DNA of 64,000 bases from Thermohahella caldifontis (GTDB lineage: Bacteria; Pseudomonadota; Gammaproteobacteria; Pseudomonadales; Oleiphilaceae): assembly GCF_041153465.1 (NCBI RefSeq), contig NZ_CP154858.1:1922001-1986000 (forward strand), written 5' to 3'. The position numbers were made by a program, and so were the translations under genes. This document shows, piece by piece, positions 27,228-36,319 of this stretch. Every line of letters begins with the position of its first letter. The first letter of the stretch is position 1. The notes under the pieces are model-generated. The model made no database searches and was not told the DNA's origin. It worked only from the letters and a program-made list of their open reading frames with translations.

Positions 27228-28607
27228 TCAGCATTCCGGATAGTTGACCGCGAGACCGCCTCTGGCGGTCTCCTTGTATTTGTCTGCCATGTCGGCACCG
27301 GTTTCCTTCAGCGTCCGGATCACGCGATCCAGCGATACGAAATGGAAGCCGTCCCCCCTCAGGGCCAACTGTGCCGCATTGACCGCCTTCACGGCAGCGA
27401 TGGCATTGCGTTCGATGCAGGGTACCTGCACCAGCCCCTTTACCGGATCGCAGGTCAGTCCCAGATTGTGCTCCAGTCCGATTTCGGCCGCATTCTCCAC
27501 CTGACGCGGTGAGCCACCCAGGGCTTCGGTCAGACCGGCTGCCGCCATGGCACAGGCCGACCCGACCTCTCCCTGACACCCCACCTCGGCACCCGAGATG
27601 GAAGCATTGCGGCGAATCAGGCTGCCCACCGCCGTGGCCGCCAGAAAGAAGCGCTCAATGGCATCCGAATCGAGTGTATCGGTATAGTGGGTGAAATAGT
27701 GCAGTACCGCGGGAATGATACCTGCCGCACCGTTGGTCGGCGCGGTAACGACCTGTCCGCCGGCGGCATTCTCCTCGTTCACCGCCAGCGCATACAGATT
27801 GAGCCAGTCCATGCCCTGCATGGTGGTGGCGATCAGGTTTGCGGTCGCCCCGGATTGCAGTGCCCGGTACAACCCCGGGGCGCGCCGGCGTACGCGCAGC
27901 CCGCCGGGGAGCGTCCCCTCGTTGCGCAGCCCGCGTGCAACACAATCCTGCATGACCCGCCAGATCTGGCTGATCCCCTGGCTCAGCTCCGCTTCGGATC
28001 TTCGCGCCAGCTCATTGGCACGCACCACCTCGCTCACCCGCATGTTGTGCTTCTTGCACAGACGCATCAGCTCGACGGCGGTATCAAACGGGAAAGGGAC
28101 TTCGGTCACACCGGACGTTTCCGGGTTTTCGTCCTCATACCTGACCACCCCGCCCCCCACGGACCAGGCATTGAGTGCATGGCATGTCATGCCCTCGGCA
28201 TTCAGGGCCTCAAAGCGGATGCCATTGGGGTGTCCCGGAAGCAGGTCGTCGGGCCGCCAGAGCAGATCCGTCTGCGGATCGAAAGGCAGGACGCGGTCAC
28301 CGTCGAGACGCAGCCTGCCCTGACGGATGTCCTCCAGCACCCCGGCCTGAGCCTCCTGCGTGATGGCCTCGGGCAAAAGCCCCGACAGCCCCCAGAAGAC
28401 GGCCTTGTCCGTCGCATGCCCCTTTCCGGTCGCCGCCAGGGATCCGTACAGTGTGATTCTCACCCGCGCCATATCAGCCAGCGACCGGACCTGAGCCGCA
28501 AAGCGCCGGGCCGCCACCATGGGCCCCATGGTATGGGAACTGGATGGCCCCACGCCGATTCTGAACACATCAAATACGGAACAGGGAGTGCCCGTACGTC
28601 CTGGCAT
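27228..28607 (-). CDS. sdaA: L-serine ammonia-lyase
   Basis: Iron-sulfur L-serine deaminase that converts serine to pyruvate and ammonia. It is 459 residues, single-chain with an N-terminal beta domain (SVFDVFRIGVGPSSSHTMGPM, the conserved serine-binding loop) and a C-terminal alpha domain (ANLIATTMQGMDWLNLYALAVNEENAAGGQVVTAPTNGAAGIIP; then GAEVGCQGEVGSACAMAAAGL and GLTCDPVKGLVQVPCIERNA), whose cysteines hold the 4Fe-4S cluster. The C-terminal NYPEC ends in the conserved terminal cysteine seen in bacterial SdaA. GGAGGT precedes the ATG. Confidence 0.95.
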   Translation of the reverse strand: MPGRTGTPCSVFDVFRIGVGPSSSHTMGPMVAARRFAAQVRSLADMARVRITLYGSLAATGKGHATDKAVFWGLSGLLPEAITQEAQAGVLEDIRQGRLRLDGDRVLPFDPQTDLLWRPDDLLPGHPNGIRFEALNAEGMTCHALNAWSVGGGVVRYEDENPETSGVTEVPFPFDTAVELMRLCKKHNMRVSEVVRANELARRSEAELSQGISQIWRVMQDCVARGLRNEGTLPGGLRVRRRAPGLYRALQSGATANLIATTMQGMDWLNLYALAVNEENAAGGQVVTAPTNGAAGIIPAVLHYFTHYTDTLDSDAIERFFLAATAVGSLIRRNASISGAEVGCQGEVGSACAMAAAGLTEALGGSPRQVENAAEIGLEHNLGLTCDPVKGLVQVPCIERNAIAAVKAVNAAQLALRGDGFHFVSLDRVIRTLKETGADMADKYKETARGGLAVNYPEC

Positions 28608-28767
28608 GACTCACCTCCGGCAGTGCTGCAGGGATTGAATCTTTAATGTACGCCTTTCAGGACCCGCTTGCCTGCGCGGGCACCCTGTGGAAAGTACGTA
28701 GCCGACAAGGCTCCTGCAGTCCGGAAGGCACTGCCCGTCAACCGGATTGAAAAAAATGAAAAAGCGC

Positions 28768-28796
28768 TGGACAGCCCGTCCGGGGGCAGGTACACT
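28768..28796 (+). promoter_or_regulatory. Sigma-70-type promoter of the first cold-shock gene
   Basis: TGGACA (28768-28773) and TACACT (28791-28796) are separated by 17 bases. The same two hexamers with the same 17-base spacing, but unrelated spacer sequence, occur before the second cold-shock gene, which supports their role. They imply a leader of roughly 150 bases, as is usual for cspA-type genes. Confidence 0.65.
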
Positions 28797-28822
28797 GCCT
28801 GCCAGCTAGAAAGAAAGCGCAG

Positions 28823-28878
28823 TCAACAACCTCATTTCGCTGTATCACGTAGTTGTCACACGTTCTGAAGTTTTGAAA
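28823..28878 (+). repeat. Conserved cold-shock leader element, copy 1
   Basis: A 56-base block in the 5' leader, identical at 54 positions to 29341-29396. It begins TCAACAACCTCATTTCGCTG and ends GAAGTTTTGAAA. Conservation far above the flanking sequence suggests an RNA element acting in cold-inducible translation or mRNA stability, like the cold-shock-box leader of E. coli cspA, though the sequence is not that box. Confidence 0.7.
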
Positions 28879-28951
28879 TTCCTGCCTTGTTTTTATGCGA
28901 TTTATCAGCCTTGTGTAAGGCACACATCAAATTGATTCAGGATATACAATT

Positions 28952-29161
28952 ATGTCAGATACAGTAAAAGGTACCGTCAAGTGGTTCAACGAATCCAAGG
29001 GCTTCGGTTTCATCCAGCAGGAAAACGGCCCGGACGTATTCGCCCACTTCAGCGCCATCTCCGGCTCAGGTTTCAAGACCCTGGCTGAAGGCCAGCAGGT
29101 TGAGTTCACGATTGCCAACGGCCCCAAGGGTCCGCAGGCCGAGAACATCGTCGCGCTCTGA
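28952..29161 (+). CDS. CspA-family cold-shock protein, copy 1
   Basis: A 69-residue single cold-shock domain. It has the RNA-binding motifs RNP1 (KGFGFI) and RNP2 (VFAHF), and starts MSDTVKGTVKWFNESKGFGFI. It binds single-stranded RNA and DNA and melts secondary structure. An AGGA site precedes the ATG at 28952. A hairpin terminator follows 26 bases after the stop. It is nearly identical to the protein at 29465-29674; they differ at few positions (for example AEGQQVEFT against LEGQEVEFS). Confidence 0.95.
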   Translation: MSDTVKGTVKWFNESKGFGFIQQENGPDVFAHFSAISGSGFKTLAEGQQVEFTIANGPKGPQAENIVAL

Positions 29162-29186
29162 AGCGCACGATCAGCCTGAAAGAAAA

Positions 29187-29214
29187 GGCGTCTCCTCCGG
29201 GAGGCGCTTTTTTT
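29187..29214 (+). terminator. Rho-independent terminator of cold-shock gene 1
   Basis: GGCGTCTCC / GGGAGGCGC stem with a short loop, then seven Ts. The same hairpin with a slightly different loop ends the second cold-shock gene. Confidence 0.88.
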
Positions 29215-29284
29215 ATGCGCTCGCCCCAACGTCCCCATTCTCATTCCTGCCCATGCACTTTTTTAATAAAAATGAAAATACTGC

Positions 29285-29313
29285 TGGACACTCAAACCCA
29301 TCTCCCGTACACT
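29285..29313 (+). promoter_or_regulatory. Sigma-70-type promoter of the second cold-shock gene
   Basis: TGGACA (29285-29290), 17-base spacer, TACACT (29308-29313): the same hexamers and spacing as before copy 1. Confidence 0.65.
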
Positions 29314-29340
29314 GCTCGACAGCTGGAAACAAAAGCGCAC

Positions 29341-29396
29341 TCAACAACCTCATTTCGCTGTACCACGTAGTTGTCACACGTCCTGAAGTTTTGAAA
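29341..29396 (+). repeat. Conserved cold-shock leader element, copy 2
   Basis: Matches 28823-28878 at 54 of 56 positions, with two C/T differences. It lies in the same place between promoter and start codon. Confidence 0.7.
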
Positions 29397-29464
29397 CACC
29401 CGCCTTGTTTGTATGCAACAACCGCCCCCAGGGGCACATTTGAAATTATTCAGGAAATACAATT

Positions 29465-29674
29465 ATGTCAGGCACAGTAAAAGGTACCGTCAAGTGGTTT
29501 AACGAGTCCAAGGGCTTTGGTTTCATTCAGCAGGAAAATGGCCCGGACGTGTTCGCACACTTCAGCGCCATCTCCGGCTCAGGATTCAAGACCCTGCTCG
29601 AAGGTCAGGAGGTGGAGTTTTCCATCGCCAACGGCCCGAAGGGTCTGCAGGCTGAAAACATCGTCGCGATCTGA
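29465..29674 (+). CDS. CspA-family cold-shock protein, copy 2
   Basis: A 69-residue cold-shock domain, MSGTVKGTVKWFNESKGFGFI, with RNP1 KGFGFI and RNP2 VFAHF. The whole unit (promoter, leader element, coding sequence, terminator) is duplicated from 28768-29214. The leaders differ mainly outside the 56-base block, so expression of the two copies may respond similarly but not identically. Confidence 0.95.
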   Translation: MSGTVKGTVKWFNESKGFGFIQQENGPDVFAHFSAISGSGFKTLLEGQEVEFSIANGPKGLQAENIVAI

Positions 29675-29697
29675 TCGCACGAGCAGTCTGAAGGAAA

Positions 29698-29726
29698 AGG
29701 CGTCTCCCCCGGGAGGCGCTTTTTTC
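29698..29726 (+). terminator. Rho-independent terminator of cold-shock gene 2
   Basis: AGGCGTCTCCCCCGGGAGGC stem-loop followed by GCTTTTTT, matching the terminator of copy 1. Confidence 0.88.
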
Positions 29727-29861
29727 GTTTTGGTCCGCACACATCCAGCCCCCCGATCAATCATAAAAATAAAGCGTTTCATGGATCGCGCTTTTGTAAC
29801 TCACCGCTACGAGCTGCTATGTTCAAGTGCTGGCTGAGGGCCATAAAGGGACTCAACAATA

Positions 29862-30467
29862 TCAAGAACGTACTGCTTCTCCTCGAGTGTCAGACTCAAA
29901 GACATTACTTAAGCACGCCTTTGGCCAATCCGCCCAGGACATCGCCTCGGTCAAACCCCTCGCACAAAGCTGTCCGAAATGCCCGGCATCTTCCGGTGTG
30001 CTGACAAACAGACAGGACTGCTCTTTCTCAAAGCGCACATAAACCACATTGGACAGGCCCCGCAATGTGACAGGTGGTTCCGGCAGGGTTGAGCCTGAAC
30101 TCTCAAGCACCCTGTTCAGATCTTCCCGAAGTCTTCCATCAGAAATGATATCTGTATTCCCAGTACCCAGGGCTTCAGCCACCTTGTTCATGGGGGCCCC
30201 CGGGTAACCAAAACTCTCTCCGGAGAAGGTTTTGAACGACAGATCCTTTCCCCGTCCCCAGAGCAAAACAGGCCCGTCCGTTGCAACAATGCGCAATCCC
30301 TTGGCCAGGCCGGGCGGAAGGCACAGCTCCAGGTAGCCGTCCGTCACGATGAGCGCCTCCGGGCGACACCCGGAAGCCGACGGGGGTTCAGCAAAGGCTG
30401 AGGGCGTCAGGAAAAACAAGCAGGCAATACTCGCGGCCCTGAAGTACCCTGACTTTCTTTTCTTCAT
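29862..30467 (-). CDS. Secreted hypothetical protein
   Basis: I do not recognise this 201-residue protein. The ATG at 30467 follows AAGGAC and begins a signal peptide (MKKRKSGYFRAASIACLFFLTPSAFA). The mature part contains four cysteines (SGCRPEAL, ELCLPPG, EQSCLFV, QLCARGL), which may form two disulfides in the periplasm. The longer open frame running back to 31130 overlaps the tatD-like gene antiphase and is not coding. It is on the same strand as the TatD gene, 85 bases downstream, and may be read from the same promoter. Confidence 0.7.
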   Translation of the reverse strand: MKKRKSGYFRAASIACLFFLTPSAFAEPPSASGCRPEALIVTDGYLELCLPPGLAKGLRIVATDGPVLLWGRGKDLSFKTFSGESFGYPGAPMNKVAEALGTGNTDIISDGRLREDLNRVLESSGSTLPEPPVTLRGLSNVVYVRFEKEQSCLFVSTPEDAGHFGQLCARGLTEAMSWADWPKACLSNVFESDTRGEAVRS

Positions 30468-30552
30468 GGCGTACGTCCTTGCACAATTCTGTGTGCACGA
30501 ATGATAAGCTACCTCCTGTTGACACGCATCATCCGGTCTGGCTAATCCTCCC

Positions 30553-31350
30553 TCAACCTGACAGATCAAGCCCGAACAGGCGGATGGCATTGCGTGTGGT
30601 GATGGCCATGAGATGTTCCAGGGTCTGGCCGCGAGCTTCTGCCACCCTGCGCGCCACCCAGGGCAGAAATGCCGGCCGGTTGCGCTTGTCGCGCGGGGGA
30701 TCGGGCAGGTTGTGGGGCAGCAGATAGGGTGCGTCCGTTTCCAGCAGGAGGCGGTTGTCGGGAATGCGGTGCACCAGATCAAGCAGCGGCTTGCCGCGGC
30801 GCACGTCACATACCCAGCCGGTAATGCCGATGTACAGGCCCAGGTCGAGCCAGGCATCCAGCGCCGCCTCGTCGCCGGTAAAGCAGTGAGCCACCCCGCC
30901 CACCAACCTGGGCATGGCATTGCGCAGGATGGCATACTGATCCTCAAAGGCATCCCGCTCATGGAGAAACACCGGCTTGCGTGCATCTGCCGCCTGCTCC
31001 AGCTGGGCCTCAAAGACCTGACGCTGCACGTCACGGGGTGAAAAGTCACGGTTGTAGTCAAGCCCGCATTCGCCAACCGCCACCACCTCCGACTCTTCCT
31101 GGAGGGCCCGCAAGCGCTCCAGTCCTTCATCGTCCAGTTCGCTGGCGTGATGGGGATGACAACCTGCCGTGGCGGTCAGGATGCCGGGGTACTGGCGCGC
31201 CAGAGCCAGGGCGCGTTCGCTTTCGGTCACGCTGGTACCGGTGACAATCATGTGAGTGACACCCTGTTCCACCGCTTCGGCAATCACGCGGTCCCGGTCA
31301 CGATCAAAGCGCCGCCCGGTCAGGTTGACGCCGATATCCACCCATCCCAT
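30553..31350 (-). CDS. TatD-family metal-dependent DNase
   Basis: A 265-residue cytosolic TIM-barrel hydrolase. Metal ligands are in the family motifs: DIGVNLTG at the start (in place of DxHxH, as in E. coli TatD), GECGLDYNRDFS with the conserved Glu, PVFLHERDA, VAHCFTGDEAALD and LLLETDAPYL. ATG at 31350 follows AGGAG with a good spacing; a GTG one codon earlier is too close. TatD enzymes degrade DNA with 3'-5' exonuclease activity and help in repair of peroxide damage. The ligand pattern favours TatD itself over YcfH or YjjV. Confidence 0.88.
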   Translation of the reverse strand: MGWVDIGVNLTGRRFDRDRDRVIAEAVEQGVTHMIVTGTSVTESERALALARQYPGILTATAGCHPHHASELDDEGLERLRALQEESEVVAVGECGLDYNRDFSPRDVQRQVFEAQLEQAADARKPVFLHERDAFEDQYAILRNAMPRLVGGVAHCFTGDEAALDAWLDLGLYIGITGWVCDVRRGKPLLDLVHRIPDNRLLLETDAPYLLPHNLPDPPRDKRNRPAFLPWVARRVAEARGQTLEHLMAITTRNAIRLFGLDLSG

Positions 31351-31511
31351 CACCGACTCCTTGATCCGGTTAACATACTGAACATTAACATCTTTTCAGG
31401 TCCACTCAAAGCCCTTGCATCAGCGCTGCCCCGTCCCCATTGTAGGGTCGGTTTATTAACCTGCCTTCGGGCAGACTGTTGTCAACCGCCGCACATTACG
31501 GGGACATGCCA

Positions 31512-32444
31512 ATGATCGAGGTGAGTCATCTCTGTCGGAATTACGGCGACTTTGCGGCTGTCCGTGATGCCTCCTTCACCATCCGGCCCGGCGAGATCGT
31601 CGGCCTGCTGGGGCACAACGGCGCCGGCAAGTCCACCATCATGAAAATGCTGATGGGCTATCTGGAACCCTCCTCCGGTACCATCCGCATCATGGGCGAG
31701 GACATCCGCGAACGTGGCGCGAAAATACGCGAACGCATGGGATACCTCCCGGAAAGTCCGCCCATCTATCCGGAAATGGCCGTCGTGGACTATCTGGATT
31801 ATGCAGCGGAACTCCGTGGCGTGCCCTCGGACCAGCGCGCCCGGGCCGTGCGAGAGGCCATCGAGCGCACCGATCTGCGCGACAAGGCGCTGGCGCCCAT
31901 TGCCACACTGTCCCGGGGTTACAAGCAGCGGGTCGGCGTGGCCCAGGCCATTCTCCACAAACCGGACATTCTGATACTGGACGAGCCCACCAATGGTCTG
32001 GACCCGTCCCAGATCCATCACATGCGCGAACTGATCCGCAGTTTCCGCGAGCATGCCACGGTCATTCTTTCCACCCATATCATGCAGGAAGTCAGTGCCG
32101 TCTGTGACCGGGTACTAATGATCCGCCGGGGCGAGGTAGCGCTGGACGCCTCGCTTGAGAGCCTGCAGCGCAGCCAGCACGTGCGGCTGTCCACGACGGC
32201 GTCCGCGGATCAGGTCCGCAAGGCCCTGTCGGCCGTCCAGGGCATCACTGGTATGGATCCGGTCGCAGGCGGTGTGCGCATTGCCGTCGCAGAGGGCCAT
32301 GCGCCCGAGGCCCTGATTCCGGATCTGGCCCGCGCTCTGGTCCAGGCCGACATTCCGGTACAGGCCCTGCATCCTGAAGTCCGTGATCTGGAAACCGTGT
32401 TTGCTGAAGTGAATCAGGTGAAGGAGGTGTCCGATGCAGCCTGA
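31512..32444 (+). CDS. ABC transporter ATPase (Gld/Nod-type)
   Basis: A 310-residue ATPase with Walker A GHNGAGKST, signature LSRGYKQRVGVAQA (the RGYxQR variant typical of GldA-type ATPases), Walker B ILILDEPTNGLDP and switch histidine in ILSTHIMQEV. The ATG at 31512 follows GGGGA; another ATG two codons earlier is possible. It overlaps the downstream permease gene by 11 bases and forms a three-gene operon with it and the DUF4340 gene. Related operons are needed for gliding in Bacteroidetes but occur widely without gliding; the substrate is unknown. Confidence 0.9.
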   Translation: MIEVSHLCRNYGDFAAVRDASFTIRPGEIVGLLGHNGAGKSTIMKMLMGYLEPSSGTIRIMGEDIRERGAKIRERMGYLPESPPIYPEMAVVDYLDYAAELRGVPSDQRARAVREAIERTDLRDKALAPIATLSRGYKQRVGVAQAILHKPDILILDEPTNGLDPSQIHHMRELIRSFREHATVILSTHIMQEVSAVCDRVLMIRRGEVALDASLESLQRSQHVRLSTTASADQVRKALSAVQGITGMDPVAGGVRIAVAEGHAPEALIPDLARALVQADIPVQALHPEVRDLETVFAEVNQVKEVSDAA

Positions 32445-35346
32445 GCACGCCATTCGCCGGATCGCGCGCAAGGAAGTCACCCAGTTCTTTGCGTCCCCGG
32501 TTGCCTTCGTGTTTCTGGCCACCTTTCTGGCCGTCACCCTGTTTGCCTTCTTCTGGGTGGATGCGTTCTTTGCCCGCAACATCGCAGACGTGCGCCCGCT
32601 GTTCAGCTGGATGCCGCTGCTGCTGGTCTTCCTCGTCGCCGCACTGACCATGCGCATGTGGAGCGAGGAACGCCGTCAGGGCACACTGGAGTTCCTGCTC
32701 ACCACGCCGGTCAGCACCCTGAGGCTGGTGCTGGGCAAGTTTCTTGCCTGCATGGCGCTGCTGGCGATTGCTCTGGCGCTCACCCTGCCCTTGCCGGTCA
32801 CCGTCTCCTTCCTCGGCAAGCTGGACTGGGGCCCGGTGATCGGGGGTTACATGGCCACCCTGTTTCTGGGGGCCGCCTACATCGCCATCGGTCTGTATGT
32901 CAGTGCCCGCTCGGAGTCCCAGATCGTCAGCCTGATCGTCACCTCACTGGTGGGTGTGCTGCTCTATCTGCTGGGCTCCGGCCCGCAGGTGGGTCTGTTC
33001 AGCTATGACGTGGCCGAGGTGATGCGCAAGCTGGGAACCGGGTCGCGCTTCGAGTCCATTACCCGCGGCGTGATCGACGTGCGCGACCTCTACTACTACC
33101 TCTCGCTCGTCGGCGTTTTCCTGACCCTGAACGTTCTGGCGCTGAAGAAGGAAGGCTGGGCGAAGGACAACCATGCCGGCACCCATCGCCAGTGGCACCT
33201 GTTTGCAGGTCTGCTGATTGCCAACCTGCTGCTGGGCAACGTGTGGCTGGATCAGGTCAAGTCCCTGCGCGCCGACCTGACCGCTGACAAGCGCTACTCT
33301 CTCAGCGGCGTGACCGAAAACTATCTGGGTCAGTTGCAGGAACCCCTGCTCATTCGCGGTTACTTCAGCGCCAAGACCCATCCCCTGCTGGCGCCCCTGG
33401 TGCCCCAGCTGAGGGATCTGCTCAAGGAGTACGAGGTGCTGGGTGACGGCAAGGTTCGGGTGGAATTTGTCGATCCCCAGTCCGATCCGGAAAAGGAAGA
33501 TGAGGCCAACAGCAAGTACAACATCAAACCCGTACCGTTTCAGGTGGCGGACCGCTATCAGGCCGGTCTGGTCAACGCCTACTTCCATGTCCTGCTCAGT
33601 TACGGGGATCAGTATGAAGTCCTGAGCTTCCGCGACCTGATCGAGGTGAAGGAAAAGGGCGAGGGCGAGCTGGACGTGCGCCTGCGCAACCCCGAGTACG
33701 ATGTCACCCGGGCCCTGCGCAAGGTGCTGTATGCCTACCAGACGGGCGGCAACCTCTTTGCCACGCTGAAGAAACCGGTTCAGTTCCATGCCTATGTATC
33801 ACCGGACAGCAAGCTGCCGGCCGAACTGGTGCCGTTCCGGGCCACCCTGGAAAAGGTGCTGAAGGAAACGGCCGACAAGGCGGGTGACCGCTTGACCTGG
33901 ACCGTGGAAGATCCCGACGCCAAGGGCGGCGAGCTGGGCCGCAAGCTGACCGAGGAATTCGGTATCCAGCCCATGCTCCGGTCACTGCTGGGCACCGATA
34001 CCTTCTGGTTCACACTGATGCTGACAGACGGGGATCAGTACGTTCAGCTGGCATTACCGGAGCAGCTCGATGAAGAGGGCTTGCGGAAGAACCTGGAAGC
34101 CGGCCTCAAGCGCTTTTCCGCCGGCTTTACCAAGACCATTGGCATGCTGGCGCCCGAACAGCCACAGGGCCCCTATGCCCAGTTCAACCCCGCCCCTGGC
34201 TTCAACATGCTCCGGCAAAAGCTCATGGAAAGTGCAACGGTCCGCGATGTGGATCTGAAGGACGGCAAGGTCCCTGCGGATCTGGATGTGCTGCTGGTAC
34301 TGGCACCCCGTGAGCTCACCGAACTGCAGCAATATGCCATCGACCAGTTCCTCATGCGCGGAGGCACGGTGCTGGTGGCCGCCTCCCCCTTCTCGACCGA
34401 GCTGACGGCACGCAACCTCAGCGCACGGGAGCAGAAGACCGGGCTGGAAGACTGGCTGGCACACCACGGGCTGACGCTGGAGAAACATCTGGTGGCCGAT
34501 CCTTACAACAGCCACTTCCCGGTGCCCGTGACACGGCGGGTCGGTCAGTTCCAGTTCCAGGAAGTGCGCCTGCTGGACTATCCGTTCTTCATAGACGCAC
34601 GGGATGACCGGCTCAATCAGGATCATCCGACCACCAAGGGGCTGCCGCAGGTGACTCTGGCCTGGGCATCACCCATCAAGGTGGATGACAGCAAGCAACA
34701 GGGCCGTACCCTGACCACACTCATCACCTCCAGTGATCAGGCCTGGCTGACCGACGGCGAGGACATCACGCCGCGCATGGATAATGGCCAGCTCAGCCCC
34801 TGGCAGCCGGAAGGCGAACGCGGGCGCTACACCCTGGGCGTGATGCTGGAGGGCGTCTTCACCTCGGCCTTCGAGGGCAAGGACAACCCGCTTCTTGCGG
34901 CGGCCCGCAAGAAGGCGGAAGCAGCAGCCCAGAAGGACAAGGACAAGGCTGAAACCGACGCGACTCCGGAAGAAGAGCGTGTACCGCCCTTCGTGAGCAA
35001 GTCTCCGGACGCAGCACGGCTGTTCGTGTTCGGTTCCGGCGAGTTTCTGGCGGACCAGACCATCCAGCTCACCAGTTCAACGGAGCGGGCGCTGTACCTG
35101 AACAGCCTGCAGCTCATTCAGAATGCCGTGGACTGGGCACTGGAAGACCGCGGTCTGCTCACCATCCGCTCGCGCAGCCAGTTTGCCAACACGCTGATCC
35201 CCATGGATCAGGATACGCAGGCCTTCTGGGAGTATCTGAACTATGTTCTCGCTGCTCTGGGCGTGGCCCTGGTCTATGCCCTGTTCCGCTGGACACAGCG
35301 TCGTCGCCTGCAGGCGTACGCACGCATGCTGAATCTGGAGGTGTGA
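32434..35346 (+). CDS. Fused ABC-2 permease and GldG-like auxiliary protein
   Basis: A 970-residue inner-membrane protein that joins two parts found as separate genes in many bacteria. Residues about 1-240 are an ABC-2 (GldF-like) permease with six helices, starting IRRIARKEVTQFFASPVAFVFL and containing SEERRQGTLEFLLTTPVSTLRLVLGKFLA. A further helix (LFAGLLIANLLLGNVWLDQV) leads to the GldG-like ABC_transp_aux region (KRYSLSGVTENYLGQLQEPLLIRGYFSAK, LLKEYEVLGDGKVRVEFVDPQSDPE). An alanine/lysine/glutamate-rich segment sits near residue 825, and a last helix anchors the C-terminus (YVLAALGVALVYALF). Confidence 0.9.
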   Translation: MQPEHAIRRIARKEVTQFFASPVAFVFLATFLAVTLFAFFWVDAFFARNIADVRPLFSWMPLLLVFLVAALTMRMWSEERRQGTLEFLLTTPVSTLRLVLGKFLACMALLAIALALTLPLPVTVSFLGKLDWGPVIGGYMATLFLGAAYIAIGLYVSARSESQIVSLIVTSLVGVLLYLLGSGPQVGLFSYDVAEVMRKLGTGSRFESITRGVIDVRDLYYYLSLVGVFLTLNVLALKKEGWAKDNHAGTHRQWHLFAGLLIANLLLGNVWLDQVKSLRADLTADKRYSLSGVTENYLGQLQEPLLIRGYFSAKTHPLLAPLVPQLRDLLKEYEVLGDGKVRVEFVDPQSDPEKEDEANSKYNIKPVPFQVADRYQAGLVNAYFHVLLSYGDQYEVLSFRDLIEVKEKGEGELDVRLRNPEYDVTRALRKVLYAYQTGGNLFATLKKPVQFHAYVSPDSKLPAELVPFRATLEKVLKETADKAGDRLTWTVEDPDAKGGELGRKLTEEFGIQPMLRSLLGTDTFWFTLMLTDGDQYVQLALPEQLDEEGLRKNLEAGLKRFSAGFTKTIGMLAPEQPQGPYAQFNPAPGFNMLRQKLMESATVRDVDLKDGKVPADLDVLLVLAPRELTELQQYAIDQFLMRGGTVLVAASPFSTELTARNLSAREQKTGLEDWLAHHGLTLEKHLVADPYNSHFPVPVTRRVGQFQFQEVRLLDYPFFIDARDDRLNQDHPTTKGLPQVTLAWASPIKVDDSKQQGRTLTTLITSSDQAWLTDGEDITPRMDNGQLSPWQPEGERGRYTLGVMLEGVFTSAFEGKDNPLLAAARKKAEAAAQKDKDKAETDATPEEERVPPFVSKSPDAARLFVFGSGEFLADQTIQLTSSTERALYLNSLQLIQNAVDWALEDRGLLTIRSRSQFANTLIPMDQDTQAFWEYLNYVLAALGVALVYALFRWTQRRRLQAYARMLNLEV

Positions 35347-35347
35347 C

Positions 35348-36304
35348 ATGAAGCGATGGATTTCCTGGTTATCCGTATTGCTGGGCGTTCAGGTGCTCCT
35401 GAGCGCCGCCCTCCTCTGGAGCGGTCAGAAGGCCAGTTTCAACCAGGTTGAACCGTTGTTTGCATCCCCGCTGGCTGAAGCGGACAAGATCGTGATTCAC
35501 GATGAGGATGGCAACGAAGTCACCCTGGTGCGTGACGGTGAGACCTGGAAGCTGCCGGACCTTTACGACCTGAAGGCAGACCAGAGCAAGCTCCGCAAGG
35601 CACTGGAAACCCTCTCCGGGCTGAAGAGGGGATGGCCCGTGGCCCGGACCGAGACCAGTCATGAACGCTTCAAGGTGACGGACAAGGTTCATGTCCGCAA
35701 GATCACCTTCTACAAGGGTGACAGCCCATGGCAGACGGTCTACCTGGGCACCTCACCGGCCTTCAAGCGCATTCATCTGCGCAAGGATGGCGAAACGGAG
35801 GTGTATGCCGTGGACTTTGCGGCTTATGAGCTGCCGGCCAAGGCTTCAGACTGGCTGGATACCCGTGTGGCGGCCGTGGATACGGATGCCCTGAGCCGGA
35901 TCGAAGGCCCCGACTTCGCGCTCGTCCGCGATGGCGATCAGTGGAAGCTGGAAAAGGTGCCGGAGGGCAAGGTTCAGGATGACAAGGGTGTGGAATCCCT
36001 GCTGGATGACCTGAAGACCCTGAGTATTCTGGATGTGCTGGGCAAGGCACCCGAGCCGGAGTACGGACTGGATTCGCCGGTGGTGAACTGGACTCTGACA
36101 CCCAGGTCCGGTGCGCCCTTCACCCTGCGGCTCGGCAAGCACAAGGATGGCTGGTACGCCCTGCAACGCAGTGACATGCCGCTGGTGTACAAGGTGGCTG
36201 CGTACGTGGGCGACAAGCTCGCTGCCATGGGAATCGGTCCGCTGACCAAAGCGGCGCCGGCACAGGACACCGAGCCCGCACGGCGCTCAGAAACCGAACA
36301 ATAA
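35348..36304 (+). CDS. DUF4340 domain protein of the Gld-type ABC operon
   Basis: A 318-residue protein with an N-terminal signal anchor (MKRWISWLSVLLGVQVLLSAALLW), facing the periplasm. Repeated DUF4340 signatures occur: IVIHDEDGNEVTLVRDGETWKLPDLYDLKADQSKLRKALETL, and ALVRDGDQWKLEKVPEGKVQDDKGVESLLDDLKTLSILDV. It begins two bases after the permease gene stop, so it is the third gene of the operon. DUF4340 proteins regularly accompany fused GldFG permeases, suggesting they are a periplasmic part of the same machine. Function is otherwise unknown. Confidence 0.87.
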   Translation: MKRWISWLSVLLGVQVLLSAALLWSGQKASFNQVEPLFASPLAEADKIVIHDEDGNEVTLVRDGETWKLPDLYDLKADQSKLRKALETLSGLKRGWPVARTETSHERFKVTDKVHVRKITFYKGDSPWQTVYLGTSPAFKRIHLRKDGETEVYAVDFAAYELPAKASDWLDTRVAAVDTDALSRIEGPDFALVRDGDQWKLEKVPEGKVQDDKGVESLLDDLKTLSILDVLGKAPEPEYGLDSPVVNWTLTPRSGAPFTLRLGKHKDGWYALQRSDMPLVYKVAAYVGDKLAAMGIGPLTKAAPAQDTEPARRSETEQ

Positions 36305-36319
36305 ACCAACCGCTCCCCC

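Noticed and set aside
29819..30042. Two small plus-strand frames after the second cold-shock gene
   Set aside because: They overlap the minus-strand secreted protein gene and lack ribosome sites.
30468..31130. N-terminal extension of the secreted hypothetical protein
   Set aside because: Overlaps the tatD-like gene in another frame; the signal peptide begins at 30467.
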